The notes: a model not told the origin generated them from the letters alone. A stretch of 64,000 bases of DNA from Panagrolaimus kolymaensis (GCA_028622995.1 JAJQJQ010000065.1:434001-498000); one strand, 5' to 3'. Shown: positions 1 through 13,418, numbered from the stretch's first letter. Made by a program: numbers and translations.

Positions 1-1511
1 CAAATTCATTTACATCATCATCTTCATCATCGGGCTCAAAACCACTCGTAGCTGCAACGGTGGCAGCTGTGGTGGAAGAAGTCAATGGTGGTGCACCAAA
101 TGAATGAAACATGCTTGGTTGAGGCTGTTGAAGAAGTGGTGGTGGTTGGGATGACCACATAGTGAAAGCTGGCGCTGTCATTTGTTTTTGATTTACATAT
201 GGTGGTTGGTTGAGAGTTTGGGATTGAGTGTAACTATTTTCAACTTGTTGACGATAATCAGGAATTTCCCGCGCATATATTATTTTACCAAATTGTCTTT
301 CGAGGATGGCAATTTCATCTGCGATTGCTGAGAGTTTTTGTGTTAGAAGATTAGCGAATTCGTCGCGTTGTTCGGGGCGATCATGTCTCATGCCTGAATG
401 TTGATTGCTTTGCTAAAATGGAGAAATTAAGTTTAGTAAAAAAAAGATTCTATAGGTTTTAGTTATTATTTTTGCTGCAAGGTTTAATTTTTTTTATCTT
501 ACCTTTTCTTTATTTTTTAAACGATCTCGTGTTTCTTTTCGATATCGATTTTGTTTTCCACCGAATCCACCATCATCGGTGCTTGAATGTTCAGAAAATT
601 TTAATTTAAAATTTGCAACATTTGGTTCACTTCGGGTCATTGTTTTTGAAATTCCATTATTTGAATTTGGTTTAATTTTTATTAATGAACCCGATTCATC
701 CAAACACGTTCTGGATTGATGATGTGGGTATCCAGAAGTGGAAGGTTGAAGGTCATCATCGATTACACTTGATCCAACAACGGAAGATGAAGCAATAGTT
801 ACTGGGTGTTTGAGAGTCATTTCCTCAAATGTTTCTTCATTCACATAACAATGTTCTACCAATTCCGCGTCCAGAGGAGGATCTTGTCCAAATCCATTTG
901 AATATCGATTAACAAACTAAAAAAATTTATAATGGTCATTTTTCTACTTTTGAGAAAGGGCTTTCAAGGTTATGAACGATGAAGCTATTTTTAATGTAAA
1001 GATTAAAATTCTAAAGCAAAAAATTTACCTCATTAAATTCAGATGATAAAACAAAAAGTGAATGTTGTTTCCTCAAAAAGCTTTCAACATAAAATATTGC
1101 TGGATCAAAAAGATTTTGTGGTGGAACTAAATTTTGATTTACACATTTATGAACTTTATTTGAAATTTCTATTCTCGTTCCTTCATAAATAAAATTGCAT
1201 GAACCCGATTTAAGCGAAATAAATCTTCGATGAAGTTGTGAGGCAATCATAATAGCTTTTGGCTCATTTCGTTCAACGGCTTGTCGAAAACCTTGAATAG
1301 CAAAATATAAATCCAATCCATCGGTGGAACGATTCGAATCAGAAACAATCCAACTTCGAAAACAATCGAGTGCTTCACGATCGGATAAAATGGTTTCAAG
1401 GGAATACCCATTATTTGTGGTTAATTCAGAATCAACATGACCAGAATTTTTAATTAAAGCCATTTTAGCTGTTTCAAATTTAAATAATGAGTTTACTGCT
1501 ACTTCATTCAT
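1..1511 (-). CDS. Axin (PRY-1-like) Wnt scaffold, N-terminal part, truncated by window edge
   Basis: Three exons read on the minus strand: 1511-1029, 916-503 and 412-1. All joins are phase 0 and give 436 codons, and the gene runs off the left edge. Residues about 40-160 form an RGS domain of the Axin type (motifs ALDCFRSWIVS, LDLYFAIQGFRQA and PAIFYVESFLRK), the part that in Axins binds APC. Exon 3 carries an amphipathic stretch, EQRDEFANLLTQKLSAI, that resembles the beta-catenin-binding helix of vertebrate Axins, followed by Q/P/S-rich linker and an acidic run. Axin scaffolds GSK3, CK1 and APC for beta-catenin destruction in the cytoplasm. The C-terminal DIX domain is expected outside the window and is not seen. 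Donors are GTAAAT and GTAAGA, and both acceptors are TTTTAG. PRY-1 fits best; an AXL-1-like paralogue is possible. A general RGS protein is less likely because of the helix in exon 3. Confidence 0.82.
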
Positions 1512-1537
1512 TTAATTAAGATAAAATTGGTTTTCTC

Positions 1538-1539
1538 CT
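1538..1539 (-). other. Candidate 3' splice or trans-splice acceptor 5' of the Axin start
   Basis: On the minus strand the sequence AAATTTCTAG lies about 25 bases before the Axin ATG. It looks like the acceptors used elsewhere in this window. It could receive an upstream 5'UTR exon or a spliced leader. This is inferred from the motif only. Confidence 0.3.
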
Positions 1540-3440
1540 AGAAATTTTTTTTGTTAAGAATTTGCAACAAAACACAAAGAAATTCTTCAAAAAAAACACA
1601 GATAATTTCACGCTAAAAAAGTACACATTTTTTAAACAAAGCGTAAGTAATTAAATTATTTCACGCCGCGGAATTTAGGAAAAATTTTTAACCAACAAAC
1701 ACTAGCATCTTAGGACTTTATTACTTCCAAAATACATCACTTACTATTTTAGCAGCTAAAAAGGTAGACGTTGTTCTCAAAATTAATTTTAACTTTTTAC
1801 TTTTCAGTCTTAAAAAAATATTTTAAACGGTTTTAAAGATGTTCTTAAAATACTAGGCTTTCATCTTTATTTTTATAAGTAGTCATGGAGACTTTTTTTG
1901 AGAAAAAACAAAACAAAAAATGAAACAAAATTTATTCAATGCGCGAAAACCCAAAAAAGGAAGACAGACACTATTTAGAAACGACAAGGAAAAAACTGCT
2001 GCTATTACTTTTTTAGCACTTTTTTAATCTCGCCTTCTTCTAGTAATAATTTTTTTGATTGTGACGAATTCCTTTTTTTGAAGTTGGTTGAGAAAGAGGT
2101 ACAAAAGCATGGCGGCTTTTAATTAGGCTTCCAAGGTGCCACTTCAAGCCACTTCGTATGGAAAAAACAGAACCAAAGGAATTTTTTTAAAACATCAAAG
2201 TTGAGGAAAAATTATTCAATGTTTATGTGATGGGATGAATGCAATATTATTAAGTTTAGCCTAAAGCAAAAAAGCAAAGCTTTGATGTTTCACCGACATA
2301 CATCATCATTCTCTGGTTTTTTTTTATTGAAGATAATAACTGTAAAAGTGTCAATCAAAGGCATTTTTCAAATAAGAATAAAAATCAAAAAAGAAAAGTT
2401 TGAAAAGAAATACTAATCATATTTTTTGAGAGAATAGGAAAAATGGCAATGAGATGATTCACAAAAGCTTTTTTTGCTAATAATAGACTCTCAATAAAAA
2501 ATATAATAGTGTTAAGGCCATTGATGATGAAAAAATAAATAAAAGCAAAAACATCAAAATCAAAACAGCAAAAAAAGCGTTGAATCTTTGCACTAAACTC
2601 GGCCGCTGCTATGCTTTGGATGGCGGTTTTGCGGCGGCAGCGGCTTTGATCAAAAAAGAAAAAAACCAAAAGGCAAAAAAATAATATGGCGGCGGCGGCG
2701 ACAATCAAAAAAAGATGCCGACTTTGAAAACAATGAAAAAAAAATTCTTTAAAAAAATGTGTTTGCGTGAAATTATTTATTTTTTGAAATTTAATGGTTT
2801 TTAGTGGTTTTGTGGAGATCTTGAGGCCTTCGTAAGTAAAATGAAGAAAATGTGGTAATACAAAAAAGTATGAAAGAAAAATTTCAGAAAAAAGATAGCT
2901 TTGGTTAAAGACTGCAACTAATGATAAATTAAAATGCAAAAAATATTAGTAGCGCATGATTAATCAAATTATTATATATTTTCATAGGCTGCTAATATGC
3001 AGCACATGCATACTTGGTTTTACCTTTTCTCACGTTATAATTTTAAAAGAAGTATGGCATCATTTTGACTCTTTACTCTCCTATTACATACAAAATTTGA
3101 AAAGATTATATAGACTTATACAAAAAAAAAAGAAGTGAAGCAAAAAATTAAGGTAACATCATTCATGTATTAATCTTTTTGGGAAAAAAAAGTAAAAAAA
3201 AGAAGGATAAATTTTTGTTGCTATGATTACAGACTATGGAACGAAGTAGAAGAAAAAGAGAGATTTGGATAATGGATTAAAAAAACATCTCTCTAATTAT
3301 TTGGAACAGAAAAGTGGGCTTAAATTCAAACATTCAAATGCGAAGTTATTTTAGCAACAAAAAATATATAAAAAAAGAGAACGCAATTTTATCAAAATGA
3401 TACAAACCTAAGCAACGAATGGAGAAAAAAATGCACAAGA

Positions 3441-3458
3441 CTAACTAACTAACTAACT
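3441..3458 (+). repeat. (CTAA)n microsatellite
   Basis: Four and a half copies of the tetranucleotide CTAA stand in tandem inside non-coding DNA. A simple repeat with no sign of function. Confidence 0.8.
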
Positions 3459-5361
3459 CATCGACAGCTATTAAAAACAAAAAACATATCACATTATTTT
3501 TAGATAACTTTATTTTTTCCTTTGTAGCTGAAAAATAAAAAATAATAAAAGCAAGCACCCTCGTCACCTTTTTTTCTTTCTCTTTCCTCTTTTAATCGTC
3601 GGCATTTGAGCTTTGAAGGAAAATGAAAAAGAAGAAGTCGAGAAATCCTATTATTTACTCCTTCCAAAAACTTTTGTCCTTTCACCTTTTCTCTATCTCT
3701 TTTTCATTTTTACCGCTACCTTTTCTTTTTCTTTCTTTCGTTTTTATTTTATTTGAATTTTGCCGATGACATGAAAACCAATCAAAGTCGCCTCCCGAAA
3801 CCCCCACTTGCCCTCATCCTTCTTCTTTCTTTTTTTCTTTTTTCTTTTTCGGTTCCATTTTTGGAAAGTACATACGCAAAGCGCGACAACAATCGGTGTT
3901 GAGCCTTGCGCGCAAGCGTAAGAAGAGAAAAAAAAGAAGACAAATTTGAAGCGCCGCTTTTTTTTGCTTTTTGCGCAGCGGCAAAACTTCAAAGTGAAAA
4001 CCCCCAAAAAATAACACTAAAGGAGGTCCTCGCTATATATTTTTTTTCTTTAATTTCCCGCTAAAGTAACGCGCTTTTGTTTTTGTGAAAAAATAAAAAA
4101 AAATGTAAAAAGGAAGTGTCTTTTGATGTTGATGCGACACAAAGAAACTACAAAATGATGATGATGCGGTCATTCATTATCTTCACCTCAGGGCAGCGTT
4201 ACTATCAAGGGAGTTAAAAAGGTTAAAAATTAACAAAATTCCCAAATGCCATTCTTAAAAATAACAATCAAAGCTTGTTAAATAACAATCTAAGTTAGTT
4301 TAATGCCATCAGGGCATTTTAGCTTTTTAACCTTCTTTTTTTCTTCTTTTTATGACTTTGAAAATTGATGACATAATTTTTATTTTTTTTTTGAAGCAAA
4401 AAGTATTCATTTTCTTTTTTTCTTTTCCTCTTGGGTGTGTGACTAAGTCATCCTCTTTTAAGTTAAAGCAACAACACAAGGAAAGGAAAACCCTTACCTA
4501 TAGTTGAAGGCAAAAAATAAAATAAAATAAAAAGATGAACAACAACAAGGAAAAAATTATTCAATCAATAAAAATGAAATGAGTGCTTATAAAAATTTAG
4601 AGGGTCTTTTTAATATAACTCTGACTAAAATAGAAGAAATAAAAGAGGAAGCGAACGCGTTAATAATGAGAGAAAGAGGAAATTGAAAAGTGAGAAAAAG
4701 AAGAGATAGAAAAGATAGGAGGAGGAAATGCAAAGATGCAAAAAAGATTTGTTGGTGAATAAAAAAGTGATTATAAAATAATTAAAGAAAAAAATAAAAG
4801 CTATGTAAAAAAATGGGAAATTGGAAGTCAAAATATCAGCCGTAAATTAGTTTATTAATACCAATGGATAAAATAAAATATCAATCAATTCAAAAATATA
4901 ATCTTCGGGATTTTTCATATTTAACAAACTTGAAAATAAGAAAAATCATATTCAAAAAATAAAATTATCACCAAAGTCTTAAAAGTTTTTTTTCTCTATT
5001 ACGATTATAAAACACATTTAAAAGTCCCCATATTTTTAAGGAACAATAACAACAATTCTTTCTCAAATTTTTATTCTTTCAATTAAAAGCAATATCATTA
5101 AAACTGGCTCTTAACAAAGCTAAATTTCAATTGGAAAACTACTTTCTTCATTTCAATGGGAGCAATAAAAAGTTTTTTGACCATTTTCATTTGCTTCGTT
5201 GAAAAAAAAGCAAGCTATCGAGCTACTAAAAGTATTGCTTTCGAACGAGAATAAAAAAAGTTAATTGTCACATTTTTTTAATTCTCGAATTAAAAAAAGA
5301 GGAGACATGTTATTTTCCTCTTTTTTTTGACAGCTAGCTTTTCCTCAAAAATGGAGTCACA

Positions 5362-5431
5362 GTCTAAAGTCCGTCGGTTTCTAAAACCGGACTTGGAAAA
5401 GCTTAATCTATCTATTTTTCACACTTTAGAC
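5362..5431. repeat. Nested inverted repeat, hairpin-forming
   Basis: An outer 9-base arm, GTCTAAAGT (5362-5370), is matched exactly by its complement ACTTTAGAC (5423-5431). A second hairpin lies inside the left part (5367-5394), with CGGTTT pairing AAACCG and AAGTC pairing GACTT around a short bulge. The two structures share bases and would compete. No flanking duplication was found, so mobile origin is not shown. It could be an RNA structure or chance. Confidence 0.35.
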
Positions 5432-8400
5432 GGATGAAAGCAAGGAAAAGAGATATGAAACAATAAAACTGAGAATTATTTGAGCTATTTTGCTCGCAAT
5501 GAACTTCAAAAAAAAAAGAACAAAAAAATGATCTAAAAAATTTAGAGCTTTTATTATTTTTTGAATGTAAAAACATGAATCAGAAAAATTGTTTGGGGAA
5601 ACAAAGACATAAAATGTTCTTGGAAATTCCTTTACATTGATAAAGAATATTATTGTAAGCTACTCAATATTTTTTTGTAATCCACCACAAAAAAATTCTA
5701 CCAAATCCTCACTAACTAACTCAATTGTAATTCCATCTGTAGGCGAGTCTCAAATTAATGTGTATTTTACCCAAAATCCTCCAATCACCATATGTGATGC
5801 GATATCTTTTCCAAAGCATACCATCTCAAAAGCAATATGACTTGGTTGGAATTTCAAAAACATAACAATCAAATAAAATAAACTTTTATCTAAATTTTTT
5901 TTCTCCTAACAAAAAATAGATATATTGCAGCATACACTTAAAAGCATTTTTTCGATGTTTTTTTCTTCAAAAAATATATACTAAAAGAAAAAAATAAAAT
6001 AGACAATATTTTAAATAAAAAAATCTACCGACAAAGGAATTTGCCGCCAAAAAGAAAAAATTCATTGCTTAGGGTTTTTTTGAATGAAAAAAAGGGAAAG
6101 AAGAAAGGCTTAACATTAGTGTCCAATAACAACAACATCCAACCAACAAACCAATAACTTTTAAAGTTTATCTTTTTTCCAATTTAAAAAAACTTCTTTT
6201 GAATTTTGGTAAAGTCTTGTTTGCTGTTCTTTTGATTTTGCGACAAAAAGATAAAGTTTAAAAAACTTTAAAAGACTATTCCGAATTTAAATGGCTTTAA
6301 TGTGGTAGTTTGCTTTAAATGTGCAGAAAATAAATACAAAAAAAAAATAAACTCGGAAAAAAAGATAGGGAAATGGATAAAATTAAATTTTATTTGTTAG
6401 CGGTGGAAAGATTTTGATCAAATATAAAAAATCCAAAGAAAATTTAAAAAATATCGAAATAAAAAAGCTAAATAATGAAAAATTTAAAGAATAAAAAATA
6501 ATAAAACAGCTAAAGTATCGTTTTTAAAATAAATCTGTATTCCGAAACAAAAATTCGGTATATTTAGCTAAAATCTTAAACTTATTTACATATACTTCAT
6601 GCATGTGCAAAGAATGATTATTATTCAATATCCTATTTTTTTACAACCAAGCCATTTTATTTTTCCAAATATATATTTTTTTACTACTTCACTAAAAAAT
6701 CGACCAAACCTTTCTTTTTTCATTTTCTTTTTCAGAAAGCATAGCAATTTGTCATTCGATGGCGCGGCGGCGCCACCAAGGGCAGCAGATGAAAATTCTC
6801 CAACATACGCACGAGCACGCTCGTCCTCGTTGCCCAACCCTATCTATTTCTTTCTTATTTTTATTTTCATTTTTGACTTTTTGCTTTTTTACTTTTTGCC
6901 ACCCAATAGGCGGCAGCAGCTGCCGATCCATCGAAAATTTTAAAAAAGCTTTCTTCTTTCGTAAAAGCAATAAAAGTGCCCCTCATGAAAAATAAATAAA
7001 TGAGAGATAGAATAGATTACTCCTTTTTTATTTGCTATTGTTTCTCGAATTGGAAAAAAAGGTTTTATTTTTCTCCAGTTGAGTTTTTTACCTTAAAACT
7101 TTTTCAAACGATCTTAAAAAGCAGATGGAAAAAATTCTAAGCATTACAGTAGCTTCCCGTAAATCTAGGCAAATTTTGAAACCTATAAAAGCAGTCAATA
7201 GAATCATTACACGAAAAAAATAAAATTAAGGAAGTAACAAATTTTTTTTGTTGCAAAAAAAATAAATTTGGCAACTAAATAAAGTGAAAATGTCCGGAAA
7301 TAATAAACCGGAAATAAAGGCGAAATTGAGAGTTTTTTAAAAGACAAAGTTCAATTTTTTTTCTCCACCCAAATTTTTTGCTAAAGAAAAAAAATAAGCT
7401 GTTGAGTTTAGTGAAAAAATATAATATTGAATTTTGTGTTTTTGTTTAAAAAAGAGTATCAACAACACCTTAGAAAACTTTTGACAATGTCCAATATCAA
7501 TCACGGAAAACTTTTATGATTTTTATTCGCAGATACAAAATGGTTGAACGCTACAGTAACATTTAGATTATAAAGTAACCTTTTTTTAAAGCAAGCAGAC
7601 ACTAACATAAATATATTTTTTATATAAATTTAACAATTTTTTTTCTTCAAACAATTTTGTAAATCGTTTTCTTACTTTTTTCATTCACAAAAATTGTGTT
7701 TCTTTAAAAATAGGGGAAGATGAAACGCCAGGGGGTAGTATTGAACAACAACAGAAATAAAAACTTTTTTAAACACTTTTTCACACATTTAAAAAAGGCG
7801 GCTTAAAGCAAAGCAAAAATAAAAGTGTCAGAAGAAGGGCGAGAAAAAAAAAATTATTTGAAGAAAAAAAAGTTTTTCTTTTTTTCCTGCGTTTTTTCTT
7901 CTTCTTCTTCTGCAATCAGTTAAAGCAATCAGTCAATTTTCATTGAATGTTTTTATGCTATGTATTTTTGCCGCCACAGCAATAGCAATAGCAACCAACA
8001 AACCCTGCTAGCAATCATCAATGTTTGAATGTGTTGTCTCTTCTCGCTCGTTTGCTACTTCTCATCTTCTCTTTTTTTCTTTCTGATATCACAACACAGT
8101 GTTAAAAAAATTGTTGTCGGAAAACTTCAAAAGCACGAAAAAAAACGAAAAAGAAATCAGCGAGAAAAAAATGGTGTTCTTTTTCATTGCTTTTTTTTAA
8201 TGCGTGATCACTTTTTTTTCTTCGCGGGCAAAATAAAAAAATCTAATGGCAATGATTTTTGCCTGTTATTTAAGCAAAAAATAATGGACAGTAAGCGCCC
8301 AGGATTCAAAAGTGAAAAAATTAACTTACATGCTTTTAACGAAATTAAAGTTATAAATGTCCCAGAAAAATTTAAAAAAAAAATCGTGCTGTAAAAATAA

Positions 8401-11400
8401 CAGAATAACTCTTTTTTTTAAAGCGACTCCTAACAACACAATAACAACTCGCGACATGCTTTTTTTCCTCCTTCATTTAACCAAAATTTATCAATAATCA
8501 AGCATTTTCAGTTTTATTTTCTTTGCATAAAAAAATTGTTAGTTGTAAATTAAAAACCAAATCAAATTTTTTGTATCATTTGTCCCATTAATGATAGATA
8601 AACTTTAAAGCATTTAAAAGAACAATCAAAATTAAAGAAAATGGATGGACCTTAACCTTGGAAAAAAATCATTCAGTAATAAAAAAACGGATAATAAGAA
8701 AAAAAGATATTAATTGTTTGACCAATCGAGGGCGAGGAGCGAGAGTACAGAGTTTCATTCATTCTAACATTAGAATCTTTTTATGGCCATTTTATTTTCC
8801 TCTCATTTTGGGAAATGAATGAACGCAAAAACGAGGTAATTAACTTTTTATGGTATTTGTTTAAAAATCGCTGTTAATTAAAATGACGAAAGGCAAAATT
8901 GCATTTAGTAAAAATTGTTTTTTTTTTGGCGCTTAATTGGCAGATAGTCGCGTCGTCCTTTAACAAAAGTATGTTAAAGAAACTCAGAGAATGTGGATAG
9001 TATGTAAAATTTTAGAAAAAAAAACGTAAATATTTGTCACAAAAATCATTTGACCCAAGATTTATTTTTTTTGATTTACACGAAATTTCTTTTTTTTAAC
9101 GTAAAAGCAAGATACCGAAACGCCTATAAACTACAGCTTGCAAACCCAAAACTTGTTCAATGTTTTTGACAGTTTTTCTTCTTCGACAAAAAAATATAAA
9201 AAATCCATCAAAAAAAAATATATGGAAGTATTGTTTCGCGCAAAAAATATTCTCCCAAAAAAACAATGAGGCAAATAAAGAAGAAGCAATGGCGCGAAAG
9301 TAAGAAAGAAAGGCCACTGTTTTTACAATCTCATCATTTTTATTTATTTTTTTTATGGAGAAAACAAAAAATGATGGGAAAAAATATATTTTTTCTTGAC
9401 TTTTTCTTTTTTGATGACAGCTGGAAGAGAATAGAAAATATATTATTTTAATAAATTAAGAGTGAAGCGAGTGTTTATGGACATCATCTTCATCTATAAA
9501 CTCAAACACTAAGTTCAAGACAGACGACAACAATAGCATTTTCATTAGCCCCTTTTTTCATGCATGAATTGAAGAAGAAAAAAATTGAGCTTAAACTTGG
9601 TGTAGCAGACGAGGTCATTCAGTTTGTCTAAGATTTTTTTGAATGATGATTGTTTACAGTTTTTAAGGATCTTAAATTTTGGTCTAAAAGCTTGCTTGAA
9701 ATGAAAATAAAGGCTAGTTTTTTTTTCAGAGATTAGACTTTGAAAAAGTATAATAATAAACTATCTTTAATTTTTTTTGTGAAAACTAAAAAAGGTAGCA
9801 AAAAAAAAATAAAGGATTTTATAAATAACACACACTTGACTAAAAAATGAAAAGTAAGTTTGAAAACTAAATCTCAAGAGGGTTTTGAATATGCTTCTTT
9901 TTCTTCTCGCTTTCACTCTTCAAAGTGCACATTGGAAAGATGATTTTCAAGTAGCAAGCTACAAAAAAATGCAGCAGCTAAAATACTAACTTTGTTTTTT
10001 TTGTTTTGTTGAAACTAGAAGTCAAAAGATTAAGAAAGTAAAATAAAATTCAGTTTTTTGCTGCCATTTTTTCATTTTTGGAACAAAACTAAAAACAATT
10101 AATAAAATTGTTAAGGAAATGCTAAACTCTATTTATTACCCAGATTTGATACCTAACTATCACCCAAATTAATTTATGAATGAAGACTCAAAAACTAAAA
10201 GATATATTTCTACGGGCATGAATAAATTTTTTTTTCAACTTTAAAAAAGCGTCATTGAATTCTCATCAACTTTTTTTTTTCTCTTTTTTCGTTTCTTTTT
10301 TTTTTTTTGCAATCATTATTTAGTTGTCGCTTTCATTTCGTCTTCTTCTTTTTCCATTTCTCTTTCTTCCATTTTTAGCTTTGATCTTGACGACTGCCGC
10401 CGCTTTTTTTCGACACTGAATGATGATATTGCGCTTTTTTACACGCACCAAGCACGTTTTTTGTCCATCCAACAAAAAAAGAGACAACAACTAACTAACA
10501 ACAACACACGCACAATTTATTCAAAACAAAGCTTTTTTGGGGTTTTTCCTTTTCTATGTGATTGAAAAAAGGCTTCTTCGTTTTGTTATTTAGATATTTA
10601 AAATAAGTTATTTAAAATCGCATAAAAATTAATTTTCTTGTTGAGTTTAATTTTTAAAATGTTTTCACCTTTGCTTTTTTGCATTTTAACCTTTGTCTTT
10701 TGTGAAATCACTTGGGAAAAAAAAGATTATTCTTTGTCCTTTGAAAGCGACAACGACAACAAAAAAAAGTTTGGAAGAAGAAAATTAATGATTAAACATA
10801 TAAAAAAAGTATTATGTATAATGTCGGTAAATTTAAAAGAGTTTTTTATTTTAATACAAAAAAGAGCCATAAAAAAGCGGCAAACTTCAAAGCAATTGGC
10901 TGCCAACTTCTGGGATGAAAAACTGATACAGAAGAAAGAAAGAACAAGAAAAAAAGAAATCAAATCAGCTCAAGAAAAGTGAATAATGAGAATAAATGAT
11001 AAAAAAAAATTCTTTCATTTTTGAGTTGTTTTTGGTTTTAAAAAAAAGCAATTTGGAAGAATGTTTTACAGAAGAAGAAAAAATACAGGGCAAATTTTGG
11101 TTAATATAATAATTAAATAAATGCATTCCACAATATGTATTTCGTTTAATAAAATCGATTCACTAACTTGTATGAAAAATTTTTTTATCCTCAACCAATA
11201 ATTAGTAAAGTAAACGTAATTTAAGAGTAGGTAAAGTTGAAGGTATCTCGAAGAAAACATATGTGTAAATGATTTGAAATTTATAGAGATATAAATGCAT
11301 TTTGTGTTGTGTCTGTCCCTTAATTTGCTCATAGTTTGTTAAAAATAAATTGTAATATTTTTTTCAAAAAAAAGTTTAGAGCAGATCATATTATTCTTGA

Positions 11401-12621
11401 TGTATGACGATTTTAAAAATAATAAGCACACTTTGATTCTTAATTTTTTTTGTTTAAACGCATAAAAATAAAAAAGGTTCATATATTTATAAAATAAAGT
11501 TGGTCCACTATACAAAATTCAGGTGACATGTGTGTCTTTACATTAAAGTAAAAAGATAATTACTATTTTGGAAAATTTGCTTCCAACTTCTTTGTTTGAT
11601 CTCTCTATTTCTAAGTAAATCCATATTAAATAATAATAACAAGTAATTTTTAATTCCATATGCAAATACATATGTGTCCATACATATATAAGTGTCCTTC
11701 AAAATAAAATTACCACTTTTAACTTATTTTTAATTTTTATTTCGTTAAAAATAAATTCATTTTTTTATTCAATTTTTATTAAATAAAGAAAACTAAAAAT
11801 TAAAACTTAATAAAATAAAAAAATTGAAAGTACCTTCAATAATTTGGTTAAAGTTAATATGTTTCTGAAACTTTCAAGATTTTTAATAATCACTTTTTAA
11901 AAATTGTGAATGTTGACGATGAGTGGAAACAACGTTTCCTTTGATTTGGATGTATTTTATAATATTACTTTATATTTTGATGAGAAGAATGTTGTGGCAT
12001 ATAAAATTTATCAAATATTTGCTTTTATTTCACTCATTTTTTCATTCGCAGCATTAATTTATTTGATTTTTAAAGAATATCCCGTATTTGGGCATAATAC
12101 AGCCAAGTAAGCAGAAGATTTAAAAAAAAATTCTTTTAAAATTGTGAAATCAAATTGCATCCAAAAAGCGGGATTCATAGATTAGTAAAGTATTTTATGA
12201 AAATTTTCCAATAAAAGGATTTTAAGAAATCAAAAAATATTTTATAAACATCTTTTTTTCAGAATTATAGCAATTGGCTATAAAATGACGAAAATAATTC
12301 AAACTTCGATGGCGTTGGCCCTTACCACACTTCTCGTAAATTTTCATTATAGTATTTTCTTTCCATGCATTTTATATTTGCATAGTTTTATTTATGTTGC
12401 ATCCCTTCAATTTTGCCTTTTTTCATTATTAATGGTTATTGATATCGCGGTTAGAAGTCATATAAAATGATGTAATTATGGATCAAATTTTGTATCCATT
12501 ATTTTTATTCTTGCTTTAATTATTTTTACTATCGGTTTATCTTTTTTAATTTGGTATATCGTTAGTTTATGCTCATATAATTATTTTATTATTGTTTTTA
12601 TTTGTGTTAATGGGTTATTAC

Positions 12622-12729
12622 CAGTGTTGTTCCTTGTCATTTTTCCCGCCCGTTGCTCGCTCGCCGCCCGCGGGCGGGCGCTTGCGGGCGGCTCGCGGGC
12701 GGGCGTTTGGCGGGCGAGGAACATCACTG
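12622..12729. mobile_element. GC-rich hAT-type MITE, 108 bp, with 8-bp target duplication
   Basis: The ends are CAGTGTTGTTCC and, inverted, CAGTGATGTTCC: 12-base terminal inverted repeats with one mismatch that start with the CAGTG typical of hAT elements. The element is flanked by a perfect 8-bp duplication, GTTATTAC, at 12614-12621 and 12730-12737. The interior is almost pure G/C, made of GCGGGCGG-like words and the palindrome GCCCGCGGGC, in sharp contrast with the AT-rich surroundings. It has no coding capacity, so it must depend on a transposase elsewhere. Excising it with one duplication copy keeps the host chemoreceptor exon in frame. Confidence 0.88.
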
Positions 12730-13251
12730 GTTATTACATCTTAATAATGTTGTGGTAAGTTTTCGATGCTTCTAAAATCCTAATATCGGCCACTAATCAA
12801 CCAAAAAATGAAAGCTTTTAGAATTTTAAACCTATACAAAAATTAAAAGTCCAAATCATTTCCATATTTTAGCTTGCAATATATCTCACAAAAATTGTTA
12901 AAGAAATGCGACGAAAATCTGTTTTATCGAGTTCATTAACAGAGAGACATGAGGTAAAACAAAAATTTGAACAAATGAACTTTGCTCTAATCTTACTTTA
13001 TTTTGGTTTCAGTGCTCTAAAAATTTAGAATTATTACAACATTTGCTACCCAAAATTATAATTGGTTTAGCGTGTGGTACTTTATCCCTTCTTGGTTCAT
13101 TAACAGCAAATTATATTATTCCATCAGGTCCATATGTTGGTTATGTCGCTTGTTATATTGTAAGCCCCCATTTTTTTTTGTCACAAAGTTCAAGATGAAA
13201 AGAAAAGTTAATTTTAGTGGTATGAAATTGGTTCGGGCGCGGCGCCACTAT

Positions 13252-13418
13252 GTCGACTAGACACAATGTCGACCAAGCCATAATGTCGACCGGACACAAT
13301 GTCGACCGGACACAATGTCGACCGGACACTATGTCGACTAGCCACTATGTCGACTGGACGCAATGTCGACTAACCATAATGTCGACTGGACACTATGTCG
13401 ACTAGCCATAATGTCGAC
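13252..13418. repeat. Left terminal array of the MULE: 11 GTCGAC units of 16 nt
   Basis: GTCGAC recurs every 16 nt (one 17-nt spacing). The intervening decamers are of two alternating kinds, about TGGACACAAT and TAGCCATAAT. The right end carries the same units in reverse orientation. The tip, 13236-13246, has drifted from the GTCGAC-containing sequence seen at the other end. Confidence 0.92.

Larger units (their letters stand above)
1512..11909. other. Gene-poor AT-rich stretch upstream of Axin and the chemoreceptor relic
   Basis: No gene is supported here. The stretch is made of A and T runs, with A runs more frequent on the plus strand. A few GC-rich islands occur: GGC/GCC triplet patches near 2600-2700 and a GC rise near 6755-6920. 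Open frames are low-complexity translations of homopolymer runs rich in F, K, L and I, with no domain signal. If the Axin message has distant 5' exons, much of this could be intron. A short interval near 5690-5840 has more mixed composition, but its minus-strand reading is interrupted by a stop. Confidence 0.6.

Noticed and set aside
2385..2939. 184-codon minus-strand open frame, rich in F, L and A
   Set aside because: It is the translation of A runs and GGC/GCC triplets. There is no domain, no splice context and no protein-like periodicity.
6599..6995. Overlapping open frames on both strands across a GC-rich island
   Set aside because: Frames exist because the island lacks AT-rich stops. 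The residues are F/L/I runs with no family signal and no preferred strand.
13072..13260. 62-codon open frame running from the chemoreceptor into the MULE tip
   Set aside because: It is an out-of-phase reading across exon 4, an intron and the element's left end.
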